DNA of 22,500 nucleotides. Source: Chrysomallon squamiferum. Lineage: Eukaryota; Mollusca; Gastropoda; Neomphalida; Peltospiridae. The position numbers and the translations under genes are program-made. The stretch lies in assembly GCA_012295275.1 (NCBI GenBank), contig CM022671.1:34584183-34606682 (forward strand), in the 5' to 3' direction. Shown here piece by piece: positions 8,820 through 21,728 of this stretch (within the stretch, counting starts at the first letter, position 1; every line of letters starts with the position of its first letter). Below the pieces are notes generated by a model. It saw only the letters and a program-made list of their open reading frames with translations. It was not told where the DNA came from and did not search any database.

Positions 8820-9044
8820 CATCAGTGAAAACTAATTTGCTCCACAGAAACTTTTATCAGTGAAAACGATCCATTTTCTGTTTTTTTTCTTCAGCGATTT
8901 CTTGTCTCCCAGTCAAGTAATTTAACAAGATTCTGTCACGGAAAATTGATAAATTAACCTAATAAGAGATACACATCGATAGCCTTTCTAAATATCTTCT
9001 AGAGAAGGAATTTAACGAAATTCTGACATTGAAAACTTATCAGT
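8820..9044. repeat. Dispersed degenerate direct repeats
   Basis: ATCAGTGAAAAC occurs at about 8821-8832 and 8856-8867, and ATCAGTGATAC near 9040. A longer pair, near AAGTAATTTAACAAGATTCTG (8915) and AAGGAATTTAACGAAATTCTG (9005), lies 90 bp apart. This may be the residue of an old minisatellite or of a duplicated segment. No coding frame is present. Confidence 0.55.
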
Positions 9045-9078
9045 GATACTAGTAAATGACTGAAGTCGAGTAAACTCG

Positions 9079-9186
9079 ATAGACAGACAGAGAGATGGAT
9101 ACAGTGATAAATAGATAATAGACATAGATAGACAGATAGAGAGATAGAGAGATAGATAGATAGAGATAGACAGACAGATAGGTAGC

Positions 9187-9264
<78 letters not shown>

Positions 9265-9287
9265 CACAGTCAGACAGTTATACAGAG

Positions 9288-9333
<46 letters not shown>
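9079..9333. repeat. (GATA)n followed by (ATA)15
   Basis: Degenerate GATA/GACA/GAGA units at 9079-9186 lead into about 19 perfect TAGA units at 9187-9264. After a short GACA bridge come 15 perfect ATA units at 9288-9333. The minus-strand Tyr-Leu-Ser-Ile frame is a repeat translation. Confidence 0.96.
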
Positions 9334-9340
<7 letters not shown>

Positions 9341-9733
9341 CAACAAAAAAAAACGTGTATTTATATTACAGCAACTAAACCTAAAAGTAAAATAACGATA
9401 TAACAGTAACAAACACAATAACACAAAACAAACACTCAGTCAGGTCATGACGGTCACTTTACAAAACCGTGTCGTAGTCAGTGACATTTGAAAAGGAAAA
9501 ACTCGTCTCTAGTCCGAGTTTGTGTCCGGTCCGTACACTGACCGCGAACACACAGATGTTGTTGAAACGTTGATTAGTACGTTCTCGAGTGAAGACAGCA
9601 CTGTCCCAATCACTTTGATTGTAAAGAGAACCTTTAGCGCAGTGATCAAAGCACTTGAGTTTATTGGGTCTATTTCCTCCTGAACTTTCAGTCGATTTGT
9701 TTGTTTTAAAACTGTGTAAGACACTTAATGTGT
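9334..9733. other. Unique block of more balanced composition
   Basis: From about 9430 the sequence is less AT-rich, with scattered CpGs. A 71-codon minus-strand frame (9509-9724) has no family I recognise. It could hold a conserved non-coding element, but nothing in the sequence proves it. Confidence 0.45.
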
Positions 9734-9785
9734 GATCTGGTTTTAGTGGTTAATGTGTTCGACTTTCTTGTAATCGATATCGTCA
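9734..9785 (+). mobile_element. tRNA-derived SINE head fragment (truncated)
   Basis: The stretch from CTGGTTTTAGTGGTTAA to TAATCGATAT has the look of a tRNA-derived SINE 5' end: an A box with one extra T, then the TGTTCGACT anticodon-side segment. No B box follows; sequence passes straight into ATT and AAAT low-complexity units. This suggests a 5' fragment interrupted or eroded at the microsatellite. The parent family was not identified. Confidence 0.45.
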
Positions 9786-10027
9786 TTATTATTGTAATTA
9801 AAAAAATAAAAAATAAAAAAATAAAGAATTACCATTATCATCATCAGTAGCATAATTATAATAGGTATTACTGTTATTTTGTTGACTTTCAAAGTAAGAA
9901 TAGCAACAAATGATTTTGATGATAATAACAACTATACCAATAATAATAATGATATTAATAATGATGATGATGATGATGATGATAAAAATAATATGAAGAA
10001 GAAGAAGAAGAAGAAGAAGAAGAAGAA
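9786..10027. repeat. AAAT / AAT / ATG / GAA low-complexity cluster
   Basis: A-rich AAAT units (about 9797-9826), degenerate AAT/ATC units, (ATG)n at 9961-9982 and eleven GAA units at 9995-10027. It supplies the C-terminal Leu/Ile-rich half of the minus-strand frame ending at 9798. Confidence 0.88.
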
Positions 10028-10337
10028 AAATTAAACTAAATTTCCAATGTAAAGTAAATAAATAAATAAATAAACAACCTATAAAACAAAACAAAAAACC
10101 GATCAAGACGAGGAAGATTACAAATTTCCACAAAGCCACACTTAAACTCATCTCCCAGTTACACAGACAATTATAAAAACAGTTTCCAGCCGCATTTGAG
10201 TGCAAGTTTCTCACAATTCCCCGCTGAACTTTATCACCCATTTCCCCCAGCATTAAATTTAACTGACTGCAATAACATCTACCGACACGTCGACAGAAGA
10301 TGCGACTCTTAAGCCAACAAAGTGCGGCGGAAAACAT
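9798..10337 (-). other. Unrecognised open frame, half repeat
   Basis: From the first ATG (10337) the frame runs about 179 codons. About 90 N-terminal residues lie in unique sequence (begins MFSAALCW; includes a Cys-rich stretch and hydrophobic FVIFLVLIGFLFCF). The rest is translated GAA, ATG and AAT repeats (Leu and Ile runs). No domain is recognised, and no Kozak or splice context stands out. The simplest reading is a chance frame kept open by stop-free repeats. An exon in the unique part is a remote alternative. Confidence 0.1.
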
Positions 10338-10548
10338 CCCCTTTGTCGTTTTCTTCGTCACATAATTCACAGCCCGTTATTGGCCGATCGCCTCTGTGAA
10401 CAGCTGTCACAAAAAGGATAGTTAAACTTTATAGCCGTTTTTCGCTGACGACTGTTTTGAAAATAATAATCAGAAATCGTTCCTAGGAGACGGGCGTAGA
10501 GGATCAGCGTTGTCCCGTTTCGAATAAAGTTCATAAAAATATTAGAAC

Positions 10549-10549
<1 letters not shown>
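10028..10549. other. Balanced-composition unique block
   Basis: About 500 bp with more G+C and CpG than the surrounding spacer, low repeat content after AAAT units at 10056-10075, and an unrecognised minus-strand frame. It is among the likelier places for conserved non-coding sequence. Confidence 0.45.

Positions 10550-10592
<43 letters not shown>
10550..10592. repeat. (TG)16(CG)n microsatellite
   Basis: TG units run into GCGCGCGC near 10583-10591, giving 43 bp of unbroken purine-pyrimidine alternation. It has the same CA/TG-plus-CG organisation as the locus at 1334-1423. Confidence 0.93.
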
Positions 10593-10754
10593 TTAAGAGA
10601 AAGATTAAACAGGGAATGATTGTGTGTTTGCAGAAGCTCGGTATAGTTTGGTATTATGTGTGTGAGATTCATAGAGCCAGCAGTGTTTTCTTTTTTGATC
10701 GAATAGAAACACTGATATTTCATACAATTTATTTCACATAGAGGCAAGGAGAAG

Positions 10755-11096
10755 ATGATGAAGATGAAGAAGAAAGAAGAAGAAGAAGAAGAAGAAGAAG
10801 AAGAAGAAGAAGAAGAAGAAAGAAGACGAACAATTATTAATTATTATTTCACGAAGTACTCAAAATATATTTATAATCTATATTTATATGTCATCATACA
10901 TATGTTTAAAAACCACGCAGATTACGAGAAAGGAAACCCGACGAAGCCAAACGATGGACTTCTTTTTTTACGAATAGCAGCAAGTCGTGTTTTATGTGTA
11001 TCTTCCCATAAACAGGTCATCGGGGACTGTCTGGAACGGGATATGTCCCGGTCGACGCGTTGCAAAGAATCGATCATAAGATTCGTAAAACCTTAA
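10755..11096 (+). other. Unrecognised open frame starting in (GAA)n
   Basis: A true ATG at 10755 opens 113 codons. The first ~24 residues are Met/Lys/Glu encoded by the GAA repeat and the remainder lies in unique sequence (ends near IIRFVKP). The tail is not low-complexity, but I recognise no domain. Most likely a chance frame. Confidence 0.12.
10776..10820. repeat. (GAA)15 microsatellite
   Basis: Fifteen perfect GAA units, with degenerate GAA/GATGAA units from about 10750. The purine-only strand can form triplex DNA, as known for long GAA/TTC repeats. Confidence 0.95.
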
Positions 11097-11387
11097 AAAT
11101 CAACAACTGAACCAGACGGCGAGAATGAGTGAATGAACAGGATACCTTCGTGGATTTAACAATATTTCAATCTATTTTTATTAGACTTGGTTATTAGGAA
11201 TCCAACACGGGATTTTTTGTAAAAGATAAGAGATGTCAAATGAGATGCATTGGCCGCCGTTTATCGATCAGAAAAGTGAGAAGTTTTTAAAAGCATTTTT
11301 TCTCACAGACAGGAAGTCCAATGAAATCTGGGAGAAATTAATGACGTCATATTACCCACGTAACGCGACAGACTTCCTGGTCAAGAA
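10821..11387. other. Unique spacer with one perfect CRE palindrome
   Basis: Mostly unique sequence, moderately balanced around 10910-11130. ATGACGTCAT at 11341-11350 is a perfect 10-bp palindrome containing the CREB/ATF octamer. No gene is recognised. Confidence 0.5.
11342..11349. promoter_or_regulatory. CRE octamer TGACGTCA
   Basis: A perfect cAMP-response-element octamer (CREB/ATF site by established knowledge). The octamer is an exact match, but no promoter or transcript is evident nearby. Confidence 0.3.
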
Positions 11388-11526
11388 TTGACAGATTTAC
11401 TGTATGACTGATTGACTGTCTGACTGATTGACTCACTGACGGACAGAAAGACGGACGAACGTACAGACTAATTGACTGACCGATAGACTGACTGGCTGGA
11501 TGAATGAATGAATGGATGAACAAACG
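11388..11526. repeat. Degenerate TGAN tetranucleotide array
   Basis: A 4-bp period is visible for ~140 bp: TGAC/TGAT units, then GGAC/GAAC, then TGAC again and finally (TGAA)n near 11500-11520. It is heavily mutated. The Ser/Gln/Arg-rich minus-strand frame is an artefact. Confidence 0.85.
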
Positions 11527-11632
11527 AATCACTTACGGAAAGAATTTAGCTTTCCACATTATCAAAAAAAACAAAAAACAAAAGCCCCGAATCACTGCAC
11601 ATTTATCTCTTACCAGAAATGAGTGATAATTA

Positions 11633-11700
11633 GCTCCAGTTAGTGTAATCGGTTAATCATTTGGCCTCGCGATGATATCTTCTTTGTTAGCATCCAGATT
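11633..11700 (+). mobile_element. Degenerate tRNA-like sequence
   Basis: TAGTGTAATCGG at 11641-11652 fits an A box (one-base longer loop), followed by TTAATCATTTGGCCTCGCGA, which resembles a tRNA anticodon region. TGTTAGCATCC at 11685-11695 matches the B box at 8 of 11 positions. A-B spacing of about 33 nt is tRNA-like. Acceptor pairing is not apparent. A decayed tRNA pseudogene or SINE head is the best guess. Confidence 0.4.
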
Positions 11701-12205
11701 CATTTAGTTCCAGTAGGTAATTGCGGAGATTATGAAGAAAATCAACTAAGTAAATCATACTGGAATTTTTAGCTAAATATCTAAAACTCTAACATTAACT
11801 TAGTCTTGAGTTAGCAGTCAAGATTTATCCGTGTCTCTAACAGATGTATTCGAATCTCAGTCATGTGCAAGCACGTATCAGATATTTTATAAGTAACAAA
11901 TACACTGCAGTTTTGTACGATACAGTTCAGGTATAATAACATTTTATTCAAATTTGGACATTAGACTCATAGGGCGTTACAGTTTTTTTTGTTTTGTTTA
12001 CAAAAGTGTTAGTATGTTAGATAGTGTTATTTTGTTAGAGAGAGTGAGTATTGCTATGCATTACAAGTGCATCTGTTTGAAAGTGATCTCAGTTCCTGCC
12101 AGTCATAAAGCAGATAGCTTATCCACAGTTTTTCAAAGTGGTTGTTTTTCTGACTTGACATTACTGTGTGACAACTGTTTATGAAGCAATGCAGTTAAAC
12201 AGTAA
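11701..12205. other. AT-rich unique spacer
   Basis: No repeat dominates. A 76-codon plus-strand frame (11954-12184) has no similarity I recognise and is probably chance. Confidence 0.5.
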
Positions 12206-12236
12206 AGTAAATAAATAAATAAATTAATTAATTAAT
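12206..12236. repeat. (TAAA)n / (TTAA)n microsatellite
   Basis: Short TAAA units switch to TTAA units over about 30 bp. Confidence 0.85.
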
Positions 12237-12339
12237 TTTGCGTTATTAACAGCCGACTTCGAAATTCAATAAACCCTTTCTAGAGGCCATAAAAATGTAT
12301 AGTGCCTCAACTTCTAAATATATGCATAAACAGATAAAT

Positions 12340-12430
12340 AAAAAACAACAACAACAACAGTAATCATAATTATGACGACGATTAAGAAAATTAAATAGTT
12401 GAATAAAATAAAATAAATAAAAAAAATAAA

Positions 12431-12467
<37 letters not shown>

Positions 12468-12545
12468 AAAAAAAATAAAATAAAATAAAATAAAATAAAA
12501 TAAAATAAAATAAAATAAATAAATAAATAAATAAATAAATAAATA
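12340..12545. repeat. A-rich gradient: CAA, A33, (TAAAA)8, (TAAA)7
   Basis: CAA units at about 12343-12358, AAAT/AAATA units from 12394, a 33-A homopolymer at 12433-12465, eight TAAAA units at 12476-12515 and seven TAAA units to about 12544. The step from A-run to TAAAA to TAAA looks like a mutating poly-A. The Phe-rich minus-strand frame is an artefact. No retroposon body was identified on either side. Confidence 0.93.
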
Positions 12546-13836
<1,291 letters not shown>

Positions 13837-13937
13837 TTTATCTATTTATCTATCTATCTATCTATCTACCTATGTATTTATGTATATATATATATATATA
13901 TCTGTTATATCTATCTATCTATATCTATATTCATAGC

Positions 13938-13997
<60 letters not shown>

Positions 13998-14020
13998 AAC
14001 AGACACACACACACACACAC
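13837..14020. repeat. Compound TCTA / TA / GA / CA microsatellite
   Basis: TCTA units at 13841-13868, (TA)n at 13883-13901, further TCTA, (GA)n at 13938-13992 with one GACA interruption, and (CA)9 at 14003-14020. All frames through it are repeat translations. Confidence 0.94.
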
Positions 14021-14258
14021 ATATATACATACATAAATCATGCCAAACATAGATGCATACATATAAAGACCACGATATCTGTTAACAGCATTACGTGTCA
14101 ATTTTAAACAGTTGTATAAAACAGTATTAATTAAATAACTTTAAGCTTATATAGTAAAGATTACATAACTGTTAAATACAAGTAAATTTTAAGTACAATT
14201 ATGCCCGTATTTCAGGTACTTATATGCGTGTTTCATAACGGTATCTCTTAATAAGGTT

Positions 14259-15177
<919 letters not shown>

Positions 15178-15860
15178 TTTAAAGTCGAAAGCTCGGGTAA
15201 AAGTGCAAAATCATTGAAAGCTCAGAGAGAGGTAATTGCATTGTAAAACTCAAATGTAAAACTTTTGGAAATCCACAGACACAAAACTACTGAAAATCAA
15301 AGGCGAAAGATTATTGTAAATCCATAAACACGTTTTTGTAAACAACAGAAGCGAGATTATTGTAAACTCACAGATATAAAACTAAAGTGAAACTCAGAGA
15401 CAAAACTATGCAAACCCACAGATACAAGTACGTTGTAAATTTAAAGACAGAAGTATATTATAAAGCAATGGAACAAAAATTAATGATTTTAACCTAAGAA
15501 ATAAAAACTGTTTATTTTAAACCAAAATGTCACTACATAATTTTACAATGTTTTTATATTAAATTCAAAAACAAAGAATGCTTTAAAATCAAAATCTTGA
15601 AGATCGTTTTAAAACCAAAAACAGATACATTAGTACTGAACCATCTCTGTCAAATCTGATATAATGGCGGCTTAGAAACATCAAGCACAACCACATTGTT
15701 TTAAAACTAAAACATCCATGAATCGAGCAAAGTTCTCAAGAATATTAATATGAACAGGGTTTATTTTGAAACCAATGCTACGGGATTATTTTAAATCCAA
15801 AGAAGCTAACATTATTTTGTTAAACAATAAAACAACTGTAACATCTTAACAATTAAAATA
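15178..15860. repeat. Ancient degenerate minisatellite, period about 24 bp
   Basis: TGTAAA/TGAAA-type anchors start at 15241, 15266, 15291, 15314, 15336, 15360, 15386, 15409, 15433 and 15458, spacings 22-26 bp. Units keep a CTCACAGA..CAAAACTA-like half, for example CAGACACAAAACTAC and CAGAGACAAAACTA. Upstream, looser copies reach about 15178. From 15488 on, TTTTAAACCAAAA-type units continue with poorer and multiple-unit spacing (15514, 15580, 15606, 15697, 15763, 15788, 15816). The later half is less certain. No coding frame of note crosses it. Confidence 0.72.
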
Positions 15861-16690
15861 ATAAGATTTTGTTTACGACGAAAAAGATATTCACCTTTCT
15901 AAATCTAAATTGCGTTATCATTTTGCAAGCATAAAAATAAAAATAAATAAATACAAAAAAATATTTTAAAAAGTAAAATAAATAATTATGACAATTACCA
16001 CAAATGAGACTCTATCACTTTAAAAAAAAATAATAATAATAAATATTTTAAAAAGTAAAATAAATAAATACGATAAATGATCAGAAACAAACGCACAAGA
16101 TTAAAAAAATACAAAAAAACAACACACCCTAAAAACAGCAAGAACACTTTAAATCCAAACACAGGTACAATGAATTACGTCTGTACATTTACAACGACGT
16201 AAAAAAAAAAAAAAAAAAAAAAAACACCTAAGAATCTACACAATATGTTATAACTTTACGCAGCAAAATGTGACCCCGGACCCTCGTCCCTGTATCAACA
16301 GGCAGCCTGATTTGCAGAGCTGTGTCTAACACCTGACAGCAGAAAGCCAGTTTGGACGTTTCATTATGTTGTTGTGTTCCAGGCTTGACGGCAGGTAACT
16401 CTGACGGAAGAAACGCGATACACACTTCATGTCATTCTTGTAACGCGATCTCGTTTGAGCCGTCAGCTTTACGTGTGTGAAACAGGTAAAGTTTAATTAC
16501 AGACAGATTTATGTTGGTTATTCATTATCTGACTGACCTGTGCCGTTTTGTTGTTTTCTTAAAGAAGAAAGAAAAAAAGTATTACAAGAATACTGTGTTG
16601 TTGTTTTATTTATCATAATATTCAATGTGTTTCCGTGATAAAAAAAAATAAAAAAGACTGTATGTGAAGCAGTAAGTTCTCAAACTGCTG
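15861..16690. other. A-rich spacer, then a more balanced block
   Basis: The stretch 15861-16200 is A-rich with AAATA units and one stray TTTAAATCCAAACACAGG word (about 16150) resembling the preceding array. An A24 run is at 16201-16224. The stretch 16225-16500 is more balanced. Its 65-codon minus-strand frame (16425 to 16228) starts at GTG, is preceded in frame by a stop, and is unrecognised. Confidence 0.5.
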
Positions 16691-16872
16691 TTGTTGGTAT
16701 TGTTGTTGTTGTTGTTGTTGTTGTTGTCGTCGTTTTCAGTTATTTTTCATCATTAATAAATTTAGTTTCTCATTATGATTTTGATTATTATACAATCATT
16801 ATCACTACATATTGAAAAATAAATCTGTTGAAAAGAAAAATTCAAAATTTATTACTGTAATCTTCATCTTTA

Positions 16873-16913
<41 letters not shown>
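16691..16913. repeat. (TTG)n and (TTA)n trinucleotide repeats
   Basis: TTG units at 16700-16726 are followed by AT-rich spacer and about 13 TTA units at 16876-16913, with degenerate TTA and GTT/GCT units beyond to about 16976. The Ile-rich frame is an artefact. Confidence 0.92.
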
Positions 16914-17067
16914 GCTATTATTATCGTAGTTTTTCTTCACGCTGCTGCTGTTGTTGAAGTTATTATTATTATTAATACCGTCCACACATTCATCTGACCT
17001 AATGTTCTTCCTACACAGATATCCTTCATTAAAGAAAATGTTATTCTTCCATTATTACCGCTAAAAA

Positions 17068-17116
17068 TTACATTAGTAAATGAAGCGCAAGAAATCGTGC
17101 AATCTCGGTTTAAATC
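17068..17116 (+). mobile_element. tRNA-like fragment, copy 1
   Basis: TTACA at 17068, TAGTAAATGAAG (A-box-like) at 17074, GAAGCGCA at 17082 and GGTTTAAATCC (B-box-like) at 17107. The same ordered words with near-identical spacing occur at 21594-21642. A-B spacing is short (about 21 nt), so it is not a functional tRNA. A shared decayed SINE is the best guess, though chance similarity remains possible. Confidence 0.4.
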
Positions 17117-17132
17117 CTGGGTTTTTACGCAG

Positions 17133-17140
17133 TGACGTCA
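17133..17140. promoter_or_regulatory. CRE octamer TGACGTCA
   Basis: A third exact CREB/ATF octamer, 17 bp downstream of the B-box-like word of the adjacent tRNA-like fragment. It could be part of an element tail or a chance match. Confidence 0.25.
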
Positions 17141-17710
<570 letters not shown>

Positions 17711-17774
17711 TTTGTATGTCTCTATATTTCTACCATCTTTTTTCTTTTTCATTTTCTGTGTATGTCTCTCACTG

Positions 17775-17775
<1 letters not shown>

Positions 17776-17864
<89 letters not shown>

Positions 17865-17872
17865 AATCTTTC
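17776..17872. repeat. (CT)41 followed by TATCAATCTTTC
   Basis: A near-perfect CT run at 17776-17857, then TATCTATCAATCTTTCAATG. Its tail repeats the junction words of the previous locus, so both CT tracts may descend from one duplicated cassette. The Ser-Leu frame is an artefact. Confidence 0.93.
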
Positions 17873-18645
17873 AATGATTCACTGAGTTTTTTCTCTCTCT
17901 GTATATTTGTTTATCATAAAGGGTGTCTAAATCTGGATCTGTTGAGAGGGCGTTAAATTTACGAGTGAGTACTTCATTATAAACACACACAAAAAAAAAA
18001 CAGATCTGAAATAGATCTCCAACAATTACTTTTATTTTAAGTTTCGTACAATTTGAAATATGAACACGCGATCCTTCAGTTGGTTCAATGACTCTAGCTA
18101 GATTTGTACACACCCAGCGTAGTATTCAGCTGTACACATTCCTTCTTATCAACGACGCCTAATTCCAACAACAACCCATCCAATTACTTCACTCCATTCA
18201 GCTACAACTGTGTATAACTGTAAACATTAGGATATACATACTCTTCATTCCAAACACCCTCTTTCTTTTCTCTTTCCATTTTGCGCAACAACAAAACACA
18301 AATTTCTTCCTCAAATACGGACATAGAATTTGAAGGAGACTGAATGCCTTTTGAATCAACACGTAAGAAAAAAAAAAAATCCTCTTCATTTTATTTTATT
18401 TATGTGAAGATATAGTTTTGTGGTTTTTTTGAAAAAAGAAAATCTGGTATGTTGGGAAGATGTTGAACGGTTTTGACACATGTATAAAGGTCTGTGATTT
18501 CGTTGTGTTGAATCAAATGACACAGCTTCGTGTTGACCTGTGAGAGGTATAAATGTAAGCGGTAGAACGGAACTGTAAATAAATTTTAAAAAAAAAAGGA
18601 AAAAAAGCTCGAGTAAATGTTTTTTTTTCTGAGTTCTGTGTTATG
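17873..18645. other. AT-rich unique spacer
   Basis: Mostly unique. It contains an A-run at 18368-18379 and a TATAAATG word at 18548-18555 that lies about 100 bp before the CpG-dense block. Frames here (such as 18198-18389 minus) are unrecognised. Confidence 0.45.
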
Positions 18646-18784
18646 ACGCATGCACCCGTGTCCGCCGGTGCCTCGCTTCAAGTGGTTGACGTTATCGGCT
18701 TGTACACGTTGCTGTTGTTGAGAACACGGTGACACGCGAACACGACGGCGATGTTGTTGTGCAAGTGTTTACTCGGGAATTCCG
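18646..18784. promoter_or_regulatory. CpG-dense block beside the GA tract
   Basis: I count 16 CpGs in 139 bp, far denser than the AT-rich surroundings, in an otherwise non-repetitive block. A weak TATA-like word lies about 100 bp upstream. The plus-strand 226-codon frame beginning at 18729 starts at GTG and soon becomes Arg-Glu repeat, so it does not identify a gene. A promoter-like or conserved island is possible. Confidence 0.35.
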
Positions 18785-18798
18785 TAGTGTCAGGAGAG

Positions 18799-19908
<1,110 letters not shown>

Positions 19909-20199
19909 TCATTATCATCACCATCATCATCTCAATCATTTTCATCATCATCATTATTATTATGATTATTATTATTACTGCTATTATCATCATCATCATT
20001 AACATTATTATTATTATTATTATTATCATCATCATCGTCAACAACATTATTATTAGTACTAGTAGTAGTAGTAATAGTAACAGTATTATTATTATTATTA
20101 ATACTATTACTTTTATTGTTATTGTTATTGTTATTATCATTATCATTACTGTCATCATCATCAAAATTATTATTATTATTAGTAGTAGTATATTAGTAT
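19909..20199. repeat. Degenerate trinucleotide block (ATC/ATT/AGT)
   Basis: About 290 bp of ATC, ATT and AGT trinucleotides with GTT and ACT stretches. Frames on both strands (Ile-rich plus, Met/Ile-rich minus) follow the repeat and stop at its edges. Confidence 0.9.
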
Positions 20200-20677
20200 T
20201 AATTCAAGAAAAAATAGAAGCTTACCTTAAATCCTATATCTTCGTTTCTTATTTCTACAGCTTCTCTACCTCCTTGTTTTTAAACTATATATATATATAT
20301 ATGTATATATGTATATATACTGAACGTAAAACACAGGTATATCGTTTATGTGGTTAGTTTGTCAAACGGTGACGACTTTGAACCTAATCTTGTGTGTTTC
20401 GCCGGGCCAGTCTCTCGGTTGTCACATTACACGGGTGTTGGGAGTCTACACGCGTAGTTAAACACAGATTTAAAGATCATTTGTCAACACAAACCTTCTG
20501 CTTGTGTCACCTTGGTCTGGTCTCAATCTTCAGCCATCACGCTTTTTTTTTTTTTTTTTTTACGACAGTGATCGTTGCGATGATTATTTTAGATGTTTAC
20601 TTGCAAAAATATGTTTTTAAATGTTCGCCTTTAGCACTGTTCGTAATTTCATATTTCTCGCAGTATTTTGTGGTGTT
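20200..20677. other. Unique spacer with (TA)n and T19
   Basis: TA/TG alternating units at 20286-20320, a more balanced block at about 20370-20540, and T19 at 20543-20561. The 100-codon plus-strand frame from 20394 crosses the T run and is unrecognised. Confidence 0.5.
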
Positions 20678-21055
20678 GACAGTAACAGTATTTTAATACT
20701 GACTCATTATTCAGGATGATAATCACAAAATTATTTTGCATACTGACATATAATATTCTTATATTGACCCATCACAATATTTTGGATGATAGCATAATTA
20801 TAATATTTTTACAATGGCCTATCATTATAATATTTTGATGCTGACATGTAATAATCTTTTTGAAATGACCAATCACAGTAATATACTGGATAACATAATT
20901 ATAATAATATTTTTATAATGACCCATCACAATAATATTTTGGATGTGATATATAATAATATTTTTTGTATTGACCTATCTCAGTAATATTTCTGATGATT
21001 ATATATGACAATAAAAAAAATTCGTTTTCATACATCACAATAATATTCTAAACGT
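20678..21055. repeat. Minisatellite, period about 52 bp
   Basis: TGACCCATCAC-like anchors begin at 20700, 20765, 20815, 20866, 20919, 20971 and about 21028 (spacings 65, 50, 51, 53, 52, 57). Units contain ATAATATTTTGGATGATA and a second AATATTTTT half, so a half-unit substructure is likely. Sequence identity is moderate; the array is AT-rich and noncoding. Confidence 0.88.
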
Positions 21056-21156
21056 AGTCTGGATGTCGGCATTTTGTAAAATATTCTGATGAACTGAATA
21101 CTGACAGATGAAAGGAAGAAAAGAAAGTTTTTTAAACAAAAAATAAGAAAGTAAAT

Positions 21157-21245
21157 AAAAAAAAAAAAAAAAAAAAATAAACAAACAAACAAACAAACAA
21201 ACAAACAAACAAACAAACAAACAAACAAACAAACAAACAAACAAA
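21157..21245. repeat. A21 followed by (AAAC)16
   Basis: A 21-A run (21157-21177) adjoins about 16 perfect AAAC/ACAA units at 21179-21245. The Phe-Val-Cys-Leu minus frames are artefacts. Confidence 0.96.
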
Positions 21246-21593
21246 AAAATAAAAAAACAAATAAAATTACTTTCAAGTTTATTTCAATATAGCTAGTTCA
21301 AGGCTATTCATCAACAGAGGTGAAAAAGGGAATGTCCGATGTCTGTAGCAAAAAAAAAAAAATCAAACAAAAAAAAAAAAAAGAAAGAAAAAAAAGTAGC
21401 GTTATGCGTGCTTTGTAATAACCGTTACGATGAATAAACATTTTTGTGTTGTCGCAGTGGATCTCAGTATTTTCTTTACACTCGATCATTCTGTATCGAC
21501 AACTGTGAAAACTTCTTCTTCTTTTTTTTAACACAAATAACAAACAAGACATTTTCTAACAACAATAAACACTCGTTGTTTGTCAAACACGGG
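21246..21593. other. AT-rich spacer with A runs
   Basis: Homopolymer-rich A runs near 21350-21361 and 21369-21381. No gene is recognised. Confidence 0.5.
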
Positions 21594-21642
21594 TTACAAG
21601 GTGTCGCTGGAAGCGCAGATTAATACACGCGATGGTTTAAAT
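21594..21642 (+). mobile_element. tRNA-like fragment, copy 2
   Basis: TTACA at 21594, GAAGCGCA at 21610 and GGTTTAAAT at 21634 mirror copy 1 (17068, 17082, 17107). The offset from GAAGCGCA to GGTTTAAAT is 24 versus 25 nt. The rest has diverged. Shared order and spacing argue for a common ancestor, perhaps a SINE. Confidence 0.35.
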
Positions 21643-21728
21643 TTGAACTCGGCTGTGGCGTTATGTTACACGTTGTTACAATACACCAGTTTTTTTTTTT
21701 TATATAGAGTTTTCTTTAAGTTACGTAG

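Noticed and set aside
16228-16425. 65-codon minus-strand frame in a balanced-composition block
   Set aside because: It begins at GTG with an in-frame stop just upstream, has no recognisable domain, and no clear pair of splice sites frames it.
21084-21112. CTGATGA...GAAA order resembling a hammerhead ribozyme core
   Set aside because: The intervening bases do not form a plausible stem II and no conserved stems I/III flank it.
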